From: Legionella sp. PATHC035 | GTDB lineage: Bacteria; Pseudomonadota; Gammaproteobacteria; Legionellales; Legionellaceae | Assembly (NCBI RefSeq): GCF_026191115.1 | Contig: NZ_JAPHOT010000001.1 | Coordinates: 2,837,001 to 2,901,000, forward strand | Reading direction: 5' to 3' | Length of the DNA: 64,000 nt | In this document: in pieces, positions 8,704 to 17,594 of the stretch | How the letters are laid out: every line of letters begins with the position of its first letter | How positions within the stretch are numbered: the stretch's first letter is position 1 | Made by a program: the position numbers and the translations under genes | The notes under the pieces: generated by a model | What the model saw: only the letters and a program-made list of their open reading frames with translations | Database searches by the model: none | Told to the model about the DNA's origin: nothing

Positions 8704-9402
8704 ATGAAAATAAGGAAATTGAACTATGCGCAATTCAAGCTTGAAAAACAAAAAATATTATCGCTCCTGCGTGAGTGGCAAAAAACCGCCAATGAGTTTT
8801 TTGAGCAAAATTACTCGAGACTATCTAACTCAGATTTACACCACCATTGGCGTGAATCTGTGCGCGATATGATAATTTTTTTAGAAAAGGATATTCCAGA
8901 GAACGATGAGCGTCATTTTGAAAAAAATGATTTCGCATTTTTTATCGCCGAGGATGATGACATACAAGGTATTGCATTAGGAAGTGGACCCCACATTTAT
9001 CGAGGCTACTCTAACGAATTCTTTGGAATCAGTGGCACATTTTTTGAAATCGAGGAGATGATCATTTCTGCACCCTCTATGCTTTCCCGATGCTATTCTA
9101 TAGAGGGTGAGGGGGCTCATAAAAGAATTGGAAAAGAATTGTTGAAAGCTGTAGTTGAGCACGTCAGTACTTTAGATAATCCATATCCTATTTCAGCAAG
9201 ACCGCATTATAATAATCGGACTGCACATGATTTCTTTGAAAAAAATCTTTTTGAGCTAGAATGCGGTTCTATCGGCCATAGTTATAGATTAAAAGTAGCC
9301 AATTTTGTAAATATCGATAAAAATATTCATCAAGAACTTATGGCGAATAGGAGTACGGTAGTTATCGAGGACTATCAGTCCCCATCATTAGTTCCTTTTT
9401 GA
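8704..9402 (+). CDS. GNAT-family N-acetyltransferase-like protein
   Basis: The 232-residue protein has the GNAT outline: FFIAEDDDIQGIALG strands (~80-97), then a motif A-like GEGAHKRIGKELLKAVVEHV (~138-157) for acetyl-CoA pyrophosphate binding, then NNRTAHDFFEKN (~171-182) as motif B. The substrate cannot be predicted. The N-terminal ~70 residues are helical and not typical of small GNATs. Shine-Dalgarno AAGGA lies 10 bases before the ATG. The gene is monocistronic. Confidence 0.7.
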   Translation: MKIRKLNYAQFKLEKQKILSLLREWQKTANEFFEQNYSRLSNSDLHHHWRESVRDMIIFLEKDIPENDERHFEKNDFAFFIAEDDDIQGIALGSGPHIYRGYSNEFFGISGTFFEIEEMIISAPSMLSRCYSIEGEGAHKRIGKELLKAVVEHVSTLDNPYPISARPHYNNRTAHDFFEKNLFELECGSIGHSYRLKVANFVNIDKNIHQELMANRSTVVIEDYQSPSLVPF

Positions 9403-9496
9403 GAGAAAATTACCCAGCCGCCGAGTCTGTACGCTGTATTGATTAATCAATCGTTCCAAATTAATAGCAAAATAATTAATTAATGAGTGGGCATCT

Positions 9497-9783
9497 GGTG
9501 TTTTGTCGGCTTGAGATGAGATAAAAAGCGCAATTAATTCTGATGACTTATAAATGGCTATGTTGAATTGTGTTCCGAGGAGGGCAGACCACATCCTTGT
9601 GGCAGTGCATCATCCTTGATGCGTTCAAATTATCCTTATTAAGACATCCGCTGTCCTTCCTCGTACTGATTCAAGCATAGCGAATAATGTTAATGAGGCA
9701 TACGCAAAATTGCGCATAATCATGTAAGAAATCTCTTAATTTGCGTTTGATGCCCTCAAATGGGCGGCGCCTTTTGATTCAGC
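9497..9783. repeat. long non-coding direct repeat, copy 1
   Basis: From 9521 to 9783 this closely matches 12791-13051, with a more diverged left edge from about 9497. It contains the near-palindrome ATACGCAAAATTGCGCATAAT. A 68-residue minus-strand frame across it is broken in the other copy by a one-base deletion, so the repeat is not coding. It may be a MITE-like element or the scar of a lost mobile element. Confidence 0.8.
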
Positions 9784-9888
9784 CGCTACGTTTGGTGGGG
9801 TACTTCTGATTAAGAGGGTGGATTATTATTTTTCAATAAGATCAGCTCTTCCTACCTAGTTCGAATCTAGAATTAAGGGCAGTTACCG

Positions 9889-10008
9889 ATGAGTGAGTTG
9901 AATAAAATCAAAGTTTATCAAGGCTATGATCAAATCATCGATTGGTATGACGATGCTCGTGCTAAAAGTCTTATGGAATTTGCATTTAATATGATTCAAT
10001 GTCAATGA
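9889..10008 (+). pseudogene. truncated class I SAM methyltransferase remnant
   Basis: The frame encodes 39 residues starting SELNKIKVYQGYD, then IIDWYDDARAKSLMEFAF. This resembles the extreme N-terminus of Legionella-type class I methyltransferases (Y-x-x-I-x-x-W-x-D...LxE). The SAM-binding glycine motif that should follow is absent, and the frame ends at TGA. I read it as the 5' stub of a deleted gene; homology is by eye only. Confidence 0.45.
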
Positions 10009-10149
10009 CAAATTTCCTCTACACCCCTTGCTGGTACCAGAAACCCTCTTCGATTCTTTTATAGTGGATTTTTTACCCTCAAAAAACCACATGCCATAAG
10101 TCGTAAAAAAGGTCTTCGCAATAGCCCAGAATTTTGTTTATTTTGACCA

Positions 10150-10324
10150 AGATTTAATACTTGTGGATATCAAACCATGAGCATAAGGAAAATCAACAAC
10201 AAGACATTGACCTAAAAACTGTAAGGATGCGCCTAATCAAAAATTTGAAGGTTTTGTGATAAATGACAAGCATGTTGCCAATCGTCATTTTCTTGCTGCG
10301 ATTAATAATCTGTTAATGATTCAA
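10150..10324 (+). pseudogene. decayed coding remnant
   Basis: Two short frames look coding but are out of register: NHEHKENQQQDIDLKT from about 10174, then FEGFVINDKHVANRHF to a TGA at about 10328. Together they resemble a broken C-terminus of an unknown gene, between the methyltransferase stub and the next orphan gene. Confidence 0.3.
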
Positions 10325-11037
10325 TGATAAAATTGACTCAAATTAAATCTATATGCGAGTATTTAGTCCAAATGTCAGTAAAAAAATTTATTCTTTCAGG
10401 AGATAAATTAATTCATCCTATAGTTGTTCTTTGCACCAATGATAATTTTGATCAAGTCACTAAATTGATCAAACTTTTCTTGTCCTCACCTGAATGCAGT
10501 AGAGAACTCTCTATTTTATCAACTACACCAGGTATTAAAATCGATTTTACAAGAGATAATTTAAAATTTCAGGGTTATTGGTTAGCGCAGAAAAAGGAAA
10601 TTCGAGTTAAAAAGAATTTATTACCTGTGAACATGTTACAAACATTTATTTTTGAGTTATGCAATGCGAATAATCCTGATTTAACAGAAAATAAAATTAA
10701 ATATTCCAATTTTTTTAACGCAGACGAATATGCTATTTATATAGAAGAAGCAGAACATAAATCATTTAAAAAAGCATCTTCCTTATACACCGATCTAGTG
10801 TTCAGAAATCCACAATCATTGTTAATTCCCAATGGTATTGAATTAGAACAATTAATGATGTTATCTAACGACGAAACTTATTTATCTTACGTGAAGAACA
10901 ATGGTCATTATTATCGTTATGTTGATGCCTATAATAGCGCTATGAATAAAAGAGATTCTTTTTTTACGAGACAAAATGAGAATAATTTAAAAGGTAATCA
11001 TTATGATAATAATTCGCTTCAAAAATCATTTTACTGA
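10324..11037 (+). CDS. orphan protein, unknown function
   Basis: A 237-residue, AT-rich, soluble protein that I do not recognise. The middle contains LQTFIFELCNANNPDLTENK (about 109-128). The second half is Asn/Tyr-rich and ends with a basic, Asn-rich tail. There is no signal peptide or membrane helix. The start at 10324 lacks a clear Shine-Dalgarno; an in-frame ATG lies at codon 17. It sits in the ~3-kb block between two copies of the long direct repeat, so it may have arrived with that block. Confidence 0.6.
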   Translation: MIKLTQIKSICEYLVQMSVKKFILSGDKLIHPIVVLCTNDNFDQVTKLIKLFLSSPECSRELSILSTTPGIKIDFTRDNLKFQGYWLAQKKEIRVKKNLLPVNMLQTFIFELCNANNPDLTENKIKYSNFFNADEYAIYIEEAEHKSFKKASSLYTDLVFRNPQSLLIPNGIELEQLMMLSNDETYLSYVKNNGHYYRYVDAYNSAMNKRDSFFTRQNENNLKGNHYDNNSLQKSFY

Positions 11038-11676
11038 GTCAATTTGGAAATTTAATTTCAAAACACAAATTATTGTTTTTGCTTTATTTTTAACCTAAAA
11101 AGTCGAGGTTGCGAAGCAACGTACAAGCACGCACTTCAGTCGCCAGTGTGGCTTTGATTTAATATCTATAACAATCAATTTTATATATCGTTTGTTGCTG
11201 AACCACTAAGGATGCGTGTTTCATTTTCATAATAGAATCGCCTTCTAAAAGCATTCTCTTTTCAAGTGTTAACTCATAAGGTACGTGATCCTCAATGTGG
11301 TGAGGCTACAATTTGGCTAGCGCAAAAGAGCTAAGCTAAATTCTTCCTTGCTGATCCTTGATACTTCTCTAAACCATCTTTATTGGATTTGGAGTCACCG
11401 CATGGTTTGCAACCAAAAAATAAGCAAGTAGTGCTCTATAATTGATGAGAAAAGGATTTCAATAAAAAATGAAATAGCGTGTCGCCTCAATTCAACTGGC
11501 TAAAGCAACTTACTGAATTTAAGTGTTATGGCCAAATAAGCTATTAGCCATTTTCCCTTTCTGGTATGGTTCTTTCGTTCAGCGTGTTAATTAGCCCAGT
11601 TTGAAGTATAACTCTTGGCGCTTTTGGACACGGTTGTCTTTTTTTTATATTATTAACATTATATTGACCTATAAGT
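11038..11676. other. 639-base intergenic region with possible gene remnant
   Basis: Mostly no recognisable content. A minus-strand stretch (11159-11305) reads like a protein C-terminus; see separate entry. A GTTGC/GCAAC hairpin lies near 11108-11120. Confidence 0.4.
11159..11305 (-). pseudogene. possible C-terminal gene remnant
   Basis: A stop-to-stop frame of about 48 codons with protein-like composition (HVPYELTLEKRMLLEGDSI). It has internal ATGs but no plausible start region and is closed upstream by TAG. Likely the decayed 3' end of a lost gene. Confidence 0.28.
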
Positions 11677-12639
11677 TTGAACGTGAAACTCTTCCTAGAC
11701 CAAATAAATACAATTCTTGCCGCCATGCGGGATGTTGCTACAGCACAAGGAAAGCAACCTCTAACGGACATCCAAGCCCGATCAATCAAGGCACTCTATC
11801 GATATGTTTTTTCCCACCAGGATCAATTAGATTTAAACAGCCTTCCCTCAATGAAACCGGAACAATTTCCCAATTATTTTTCTTCAGAGGTGATCGCTGA
11901 ATATGCATTACGTTTTCTTACCATTGCGTCATTAATGGATGGGGAAATTGATCATGAAAAAATTAAAACCTTATTCCAGTATGCCAAAGCTGTCGCTATT
12001 TATCCCCATTATTTACTGCAATTACAAAAAACTTTAGAGAATGATATCAATTGGTTAATCAGAGACATAACCCTTAAAAATCTTGAAAGCTTCGATTTAT
12101 TCCCTAATTTACAAAGAGAGGAGGATATTGACCAATGGCTCTTTCCCTATCGTGAGCACCATGATCCTGCTTTAGTAGCCAGGTATGAGCGTTTACAGAA
12201 ATTACCGGAGGATTCTTTTGGCTATAGGATTTGGAAGCAATTTAAAGACAATAACTACTTCTTTCCAGGAGAAGCAGAGGGGGCAAATTATGCCTTTATT
12301 ATGCCTCATGATTCACTGCATGTTTTAAGCGGATATGATACTACTCCCTTCGGCGAATTATTAGTTTCTACCTTTACATCAACCATGCTTGAAAGGAATG
12401 CGATGGAAGGACATATCATCCCTGTATTTTATTCTTTTTATTTGGGTATTAAAATTAATAATCTTGCCGGGGCATCACAATGCAAGATGAATCCGGAAGC
12501 GTTTTGGGAGGCCTGGTATCGAGGTTCGCAAATGCAAATTAATCTCTTTGCGCATGACTGGTCTTTATGGGAAGTTGCTGAAATACCATTAAGCACACTT
12601 CGCCAAAAATATTGTGTATTACCCAAAACTATTGGATAA
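11677..12639 (+). CDS. TerB-like / Coq4-like domain protein
   Basis: A 320-residue protein. Residues ~75-105 (LTIASLMDGEIDHEKIKTLF) resemble the helical TerB-type domain. Residues ~205-235 contain FIMPHDSLHVLSGYDTTPFG, which matches the metal-binding HDxxH...GE pattern of Coq4-type ubiquinone-biosynthesis scaffold proteins. The pairing is unusual, and a role in quinone or lipid handling is only a guess. The reading frame opens with TTG at 11677, GTG follows at 11683, and the first ATG is at about 11725; no good Shine-Dalgarno decides between them. It is the last gene before the second copy of the long repeat. Confidence 0.65.
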   Translation: MNVKLFLDQINTILAAMRDVATAQGKQPLTDIQARSIKALYRYVFSHQDQLDLNSLPSMKPEQFPNYFSSEVIAEYALRFLTIASLMDGEIDHEKIKTLFQYAKAVAIYPHYLLQLQKTLENDINWLIRDITLKNLESFDLFPNLQREEDIDQWLFPYREHHDPALVARYERLQKLPEDSFGYRIWKQFKDNNYFFPGEAEGANYAFIMPHDSLHVLSGYDTTPFGELLVSTFTSTMLERNAMEGHIIPVFYSFYLGIKINNLAGASQCKMNPEAFWEAWYRGSQMQINLFAHDWSLWEVAEIPLSTLRQKYCVLPKTIG

Positions 12640-13133
12640 GGGTAGGGTAAGGAAGGTTCCAACATCACCCAATAAGTGTCTGCGTTGAACCATCGTGTAT
12701 CAATAAATACTTATTGAGTCTGGTTAATTGTCTTATCGTATCTTTTGTTTAGGAGCCTTTGAGTCTTAGTGGTTTTTCGGGTGTGAGAGGATAAAAAGCG
12801 CAATCAATTGTGATAAATCATTATGGCTATGGTGAATTGTGTTCCGAGGAGGCAGACCACATCCTTGTGGCAGTGCATCGTCCTTGATGCGTTCAAATTA
12901 TCCTTATTAAGACATCCGCTGTCCTTCCTCGTACTGATTCAAGCATAGCGAATAATGTTAATGAGGCATACGCAAAATAGCGCATAATCATGTAAGAAAT
13001 CTCTTAATTTGCCTTTGATGCCCTCAAATGGGCGGCGCTTTTTAATTCAGCTGGGGAGTGTGCAAGTAAGCGCAGTCGTTTCAAATTTGAACAGAATTGA
13101 TCGATTCCGTCGATAAGCCGCGAAACGCAGGGC
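12640..13133. other. intergenic region holding the second long repeat
   Basis: Apart from the long repeat at about 12768-13051, no gene or terminator is recognised. Confidence 0.5.
12768..13051. repeat. long non-coding direct repeat, copy 2
   Basis: Same orientation as 9497-9783. 12791-13051 is nearly identical to 9521-9783, differing by scattered substitutions and small indels. The two copies are 3.27 kb apart. Confidence 0.8.
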
Positions 13134-15458
13134 TCATGCTTTTTTTCGTGGGGAGGCCTTAGGTGCCATGCTATTTAAGTTTTTTTTGCTATCAATTAGA
13201 TTGATGATGTCATAAATGGGTACTGGCGGTGAAAAATAAAATCCTTGCATTTCATCGCATCCCTCGTCGAGTAAAAATTGCAATTGCTGGGCATTTTCTA
13301 CCCCTTCAGCTACAACTTTTATATTTAAGCTTTTACACAATGCAATAATCGATTTAACAATACCTGCATTTTCGAGGTCCTGCGGTAAACCATCAATAAA
13401 AAATTTATCTATTTTTATTTTATTTGGTTTGAATTGTTTTAAATATTGAAAGGAACTGTAACCAATACCAAAATCATCAATAGCGAAAGATAGGCCCATT
13501 TTTCGCAGTGATTCTAGAACGTTTGTGGTATGCTTCAGATCGTTCAACAGCTGCGTTTCAGTTAATTCGATTTCCAGTAGAGCGGGATCCAAAGATAATT
13601 TTTCTAAAAGTAGTTCAACAAATTTTACAATATCGTACTCAATCAGGAATTGCCGAGCGGAGAAGTTAATCGACACAGGAATGTGCAAATGCTCAAACGG
13701 GAAATTTCGACACACTTCAAGCAAAACCCATTCACCAATGTAAACAATCAAATCAGATTGCTCAGCTAATGGAAGAAACGCCCCCGGTAAGATCAATCCG
13801 TTATCAGGATTTTGCCATCGTAGCAATGCCTCCACTCCGACAATATTTCCTGATTTTAAATCGACCTTAGGCTGATAATAGAGTCTGAAATCGTTTTCAG
13901 TGAGCGACTTGCGTAACTTAGTCTCAATCTCAATGGAGTGTGTGACTGCTTTTTGCAATTTAGCAGAAAAATATTCCACAGAGTTGCCGCCTGAGACTTT
14001 CGCCTGATTAAGTGCTATATCTGCATTTTGCAAGAGCGATAAAAAATCAGTTCCATCATATGGATAAATAGAGATTCCCATGCTGATTGTTAATAAAATG
14101 GTCTGATGATCAATAATCAACGGTGTTTTCACAATCGACCTTATTCGTTCAACCAACGGTGAAATGTCTTCGGGTTGTTTCATGTTGCTTACTGCAAAAA
14201 CGAACTGATCCCCCCCAATATTTGCAATAATAGAGCATGAATCACTGAGGTATTCATTAAACTTGACAGCAATATTCTTGAGGACCGCGTCTCCGACATC
14301 AAATCCCATGGATTCATTGATTTTTTTGAATCGATCAAAATCAACCATGATGAGCGCAATTAACGATTTTCTATATTTATTAATTTCAGTTTGTAGAAAC
14401 TCTTCTAACCCCGAACGATTGACTAATCCGGTCAATTTTTCATGGTGAATCAAATGGATCATTTGGTCCTTGTTGAATTTATTCTGAATAAGGCTTCCCA
14501 GGACATGGGATACCTTTTCTAAAGCCAGGATTTGGTCATGCGTCAGTTTTTTTACTTTTTTTGAGAAATACAGCAGCACGCCAAGGGTTTGACCTTGATA
14601 GGCCAGGGGCAAGCCAAATGCGCAATTTAATCCTGCTTTTACCGCAAGATCACCACGAATATACTGTTCATGTTCCCCATAATCGGTCACGAGAATGGGT
14701 AGATTATCTCTTATCACCTCCCCTTGCAGCCCTTCTTGGATATCAATTTTTAACTGATAAGATTTTTCATAAAATTCCCTGATTTCATCATGAAGGCTAT
14801 GCCAAATTTTGATGCAATATAATGAGCTGGTTGACTGGTCGATTAACCAAACTTCACCTTCATCCCAAGCAAACGATAAGCAGCTTATTTTTAATATTGC
14901 TTCGACAGCGACTTCGACACTTTTTTCATGATGCGCCACATTCAAAATTTGATCATACAGTAGGAGTTCTCGCTTGGCATTAAAAAGCCCAGACAAATTA
15001 GTAATAAAACCCATAATACAATTTTTATCACCTTGTTTGTCATAAATCAGAGTCGGTCTATCCGCGACGTAGGTCATTGTTCCGTCGGGCATTATAACCC
15101 TGTATTCAAATAATTTATCACTCTCTTTCCCGTTCACCGTATCTCGTAACGCTTGAATTACATTTGCTCTATCGTCTTCATGGATTGATTGAAACCATAA
15201 ACTCGAATTTTGATAGAGCTCTTGACGCGAACGACCGAACAATTTTTCTGCTGCTGGATTAATATAGCTAATTTTTTCGAGATCAATGGAAAATTGATAG
15301 AAGGGAGTTGCAATCATTTCGATGTATTGGAGTATTAATTCAGGCGCCCCCTTTAGCAGCTTCTCATACTCTTTAATTTTAGAAATTAACTCATCTCGCT
15401 CAGCAGCAATCTTCTCTAATTGAGAGGACATTTCCTGCTTAAATAAGGAGGATTTCAT
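13134..15458 (-). CDS. PAS-GAF-GGDEF-EAL cyclic-di-GMP phosphodiesterase
   Basis: This 774-residue soluble signalling protein has an N-terminal coiled coil, then a PAS domain (~45-165), a GAF domain (~185-330), a GGDEF domain (~340-500) and an EAL domain (~515-765). The GGDEF signature reads GGDQF (~416): the catalytic Glu is Gln, so cyclase activity is doubtful. The EAL domain looks intact: EALLRW (~543), NFSARQF, DDFGIGYSS, the Lys in IKIDKFF, and EGVEN. It probably hydrolyses c-di-GMP under control of PAS/GAF ligands. No membrane segment is seen. Shine-Dalgarno AAAGGAG precedes the ATG. It is monocistronic. Confidence 0.93.
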   Translation of the reverse strand: MKSSLFKQEMSSQLEKIAAERDELISKIKEYEKLLKGAPELILQYIEMIATPFYQFSIDLEKISYINPAAEKLFGRSRQELYQNSSLWFQSIHEDDRANVIQALRDTVNGKESDKLFEYRVIMPDGTMTYVADRPTLIYDKQGDKNCIMGFITNLSGLFNAKRELLLYDQILNVAHHEKSVEVAVEAILKISCLSFAWDEGEVWLIDQSTSSLYCIKIWHSLHDEIREFYEKSYQLKIDIQEGLQGEVIRDNLPILVTDYGEHEQYIRGDLAVKAGLNCAFGLPLAYQGQTLGVLLYFSKKVKKLTHDQILALEKVSHVLGSLIQNKFNKDQMIHLIHHEKLTGLVNRSGLEEFLQTEINKYRKSLIALIMVDFDRFKKINESMGFDVGDAVLKNIAVKFNEYLSDSCSIIANIGGDQFVFAVSNMKQPEDISPLVERIRSIVKTPLIIDHQTILLTISMGISIYPYDGTDFLSLLQNADIALNQAKVSGGNSVEYFSAKLQKAVTHSIEIETKLRKSLTENDFRLYYQPKVDLKSGNIVGVEALLRWQNPDNGLILPGAFLPLAEQSDLIVYIGEWVLLEVCRNFPFEHLHIPVSINFSARQFLIEYDIVKFVELLLEKLSLDPALLEIELTETQLLNDLKHTTNVLESLRKMGLSFAIDDFGIGYSSFQYLKQFKPNKIKIDKFFIDGLPQDLENAGIVKSIIALCKSLNIKVVAEGVENAQQLQFLLDEGCDEMQGFYFSPPVPIYDIINLIDSKKNLNSMAPKASPRKKA

Positions 15459-16151
15459 TTATGGAAACTCCTTTTAACCATGGAACAAAGATTATTATAT
15501 AAATTAACAATAGCACAAAGAGTGAGCGCGCTGTAAATTATTGAGTATTTTTAAGCTTATCCCATGATTCGACTGACAATTAATTTAACCCTAATCGATC
15601 CAAGCTCCATCAGAATGCGTTGTCAAAAATTTTATAAAAGACGCAGGCGGTCTTTGTTTAGGCCGTAGCGATACTGCCCGCCCACAAAACTGCCTCCAAG
15701 CTGGGATATAACCTGGATTGTCCATAGCTTCAATCAATAAATGCCACAGTCCCAAGATAAATCACAGGGTATTGATTCACCTCAGCACTGTAGTATTGGG
15801 GAATTTTATTGAAATGCTTGACCTAGTGTTTAATTTAATGACACAATGTTTTTATCTTTGATATCTCTGTTATCTGAAATGCAACAAACTCGCTTACAAC
15901 AAATGATGATGATGCGCTGCCTGGACACTGTTGTCGAGGTTGGGCGGAATTATTTGTAAACGGCGCTAACAAACTAATCCTCTCCAATACCAGTGTCCAG
16001 GTCTCGAGACACTCCTTCTCGATCTTTTAAAGCGCTCAAATTGAAATTTGGCGGTAAAAATTCAACTTAATATTTTTTGCTGCTGAATTTAAGCCTAGAA
16101 AACATCCATCAATCAACGTGGGTTATTTGGGGTAAAAATGAGGCAATTATC
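15459..16151. other. 693-base intergenic region with long-range inverted repeat
   Basis: No gene is supported. The 11-base inverted repeat CCTGGACACTG (15920-15930) / CAGTGTCCAGG (15991-16001) brackets 60 bases. The 26-codon frame overlapping its left arm is probably chance. The promoter of the next gene should lie within this region. Confidence 0.45.
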
Positions 16152-17507
16152 ATGAACAAAGCGGACATTCAGTCAAAAATTTTTAGCTCAGAGTTTGTAT
16201 TAAAATCTTATATTCAACGTCATATCAAAGGAGTCGCACCTAAATATACTTATACTGGGGAGGTAGGAATAAATCCAGCTTTTCAACGTATTGAAGAGGT
16301 TGACCGTTTCCTTAGGGCCAATGAAAAACGAATATTTGCGTTACGCAGTGATTTTGTTCTAGCGACTGGAGTGAAAAACGCCGAGCAGCAACATGGTTAT
16401 TATGGGTTAAAAGAAACTTTTGACGAATCACAATATGCTTATCTAAATTGGAGCGATCGATACGGACATCCTTCTCTTGCCATAGCAGATAATCAGTACG
16501 ATGGTACTGTTTTGTATGCTGGATTTATTTGTCAGCGTGACGGGCTCCTGGAAGTTTTTTTATCGTCGGGAAGATATAATCGTTGTAATCGAATTAACGA
16601 GGGAATCTTACCACTCACAGAGGAACAGATTTATGTTGTTGAGTCCTATTTAGCATTAAAATTTCAAAAAGCCTATGGAATTCAGAAGGTTGTATTCTTT
16701 GATACCACGCCAGAAGAGGATGATGTGGATTCATCATTATTCTTTACCAATACGCCGTACCCTAATGGCAAAAAACCCAGGTCCTACACGCCCTCATCAA
16801 TCTCGAAAGCGGTTAAGATGTCACACGATGATTCAGGTTATGTAAACGCCCAAAACTACATAACACACAATATTCCTTCGATTAAACCCAAATACAGTTA
16901 TCCTGGTGAAGGGTGCATCAATCCGGGTTATCAAGATATTACCAGTATTCAATATCCCTTACGCCCACAAGAAAAGCGAATCTGGGCTTTACGAAGTGAT
17001 TTTATTTTGGCAACTGGTGTAAAAAATGCGTATGAGAAAGAATATGGATACACTGGTTTTAAGGACAGCTTTAATGAATCACTTTATTCATTTATTAACT
17101 GGAAGGATCGCTATGGACATCCCTCACTCACATTACCTGAAGGCAAGTATGATGGCTCAGCATTTTATGCAGGTTATGTTTGTCAACGCGAGGGGTATTT
17201 GCAAGTTTACCTTGTATCTGGACGATTTGAGCGCACGGATTTAAATGAGGAGCAAACTCGTATACTGGAGGCCTATATCGCAGCTCAGTTTCAGACAGCC
17301 TATGGCGAGCAAGATATTGTTTTTGATTATGGGGACTCAGAGATTCCAAGCTATCATGCTACATTTTTTAGCGGAGGAACATTTGCCAAAACCAATCCTC
17401 AACGACGTTATAATCAATCATTGATCAGGGATATTTTGCAGAACATCCCTGTGGCAACAAATGAAGATGAAGAGCGATTGGAAGAGAACCAAAAATTTTC
17501 GGTTTAA
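16152..17507 (+). CDS. internally duplicated orphan protein
   Basis: The ATG at 16152 has Shine-Dalgarno GAGG nine bases upstream. An upstream in-frame TTG at 16077 is less likely. The 451-residue product is two copies of a ~190-residue domain: ALRSDFVLATGVKNAE and DRYGHPSLA in the first, ALRSDFILATGVKNAY and DRYGHPSLT in the second. Both are followed by YAGFICQR or YAGYVCQR and by SGRY/SGRF. The conserved Arg, Asp, His and Trp residues suggest a fold with a binding site, but I do not know the family. No signal peptide. An effector role is possible (inference). It ends just before a clear terminator at 17555-17580. Confidence 0.75.
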   Translation: MNKADIQSKIFSSEFVLKSYIQRHIKGVAPKYTYTGEVGINPAFQRIEEVDRFLRANEKRIFALRSDFVLATGVKNAEQQHGYYGLKETFDESQYAYLNWSDRYGHPSLAIADNQYDGTVLYAGFICQRDGLLEVFLSSGRYNRCNRINEGILPLTEEQIYVVESYLALKFQKAYGIQKVVFFDTTPEEDDVDSSLFFTNTPYPNGKKPRSYTPSSISKAVKMSHDDSGYVNAQNYITHNIPSIKPKYSYPGEGCINPGYQDITSIQYPLRPQEKRIWALRSDFILATGVKNAYEKEYGYTGFKDSFNESLYSFINWKDRYGHPSLTLPEGKYDGSAFYAGYVCQREGYLQVYLVSGRFERTDLNEEQTRILEAYIAAQFQTAYGEQDIVFDYGDSEIPSYHATFFSGGTFAKTNPQRRYNQSLIRDILQNIPVATNEDEERLEENQKFSV

Positions 17508-17554
17508 GATAGTTGCAAGGGCAAGGAAGCCTTTTGAACAATAACATTGATTTA

Positions 17555-17580
17555 GTCGGGCTATTGGTAGCCCGACGTTT
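17555..17580 (+). terminator. intrinsic terminator after the duplicated orphan gene
   Basis: Perfect 8-base stem GTCGGGCT/AGCCCGAC with loop ATTGGT (17555-17576), followed by GTTTTGG. It lies 48 bases after the stop, between convergent genes. Confidence 0.75.
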
Positions 17581-17594
17581 TGGTTATAGGGCTG

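Noticed and set aside
9388..9594. 68-residue minus-strand frame across the long repeat
   Set aside because: The other repeat copy has a one-base deletion that breaks the frame, and the frame also overlaps the end of the GNAT gene. It is not conserved as coding.
11601..11900. 99-residue plus-strand frame overlapping the TerB/Coq4-like gene
   Set aside because: It lies in another frame of the longer gene, whose motifs are recognisable; the shorter frame has none.
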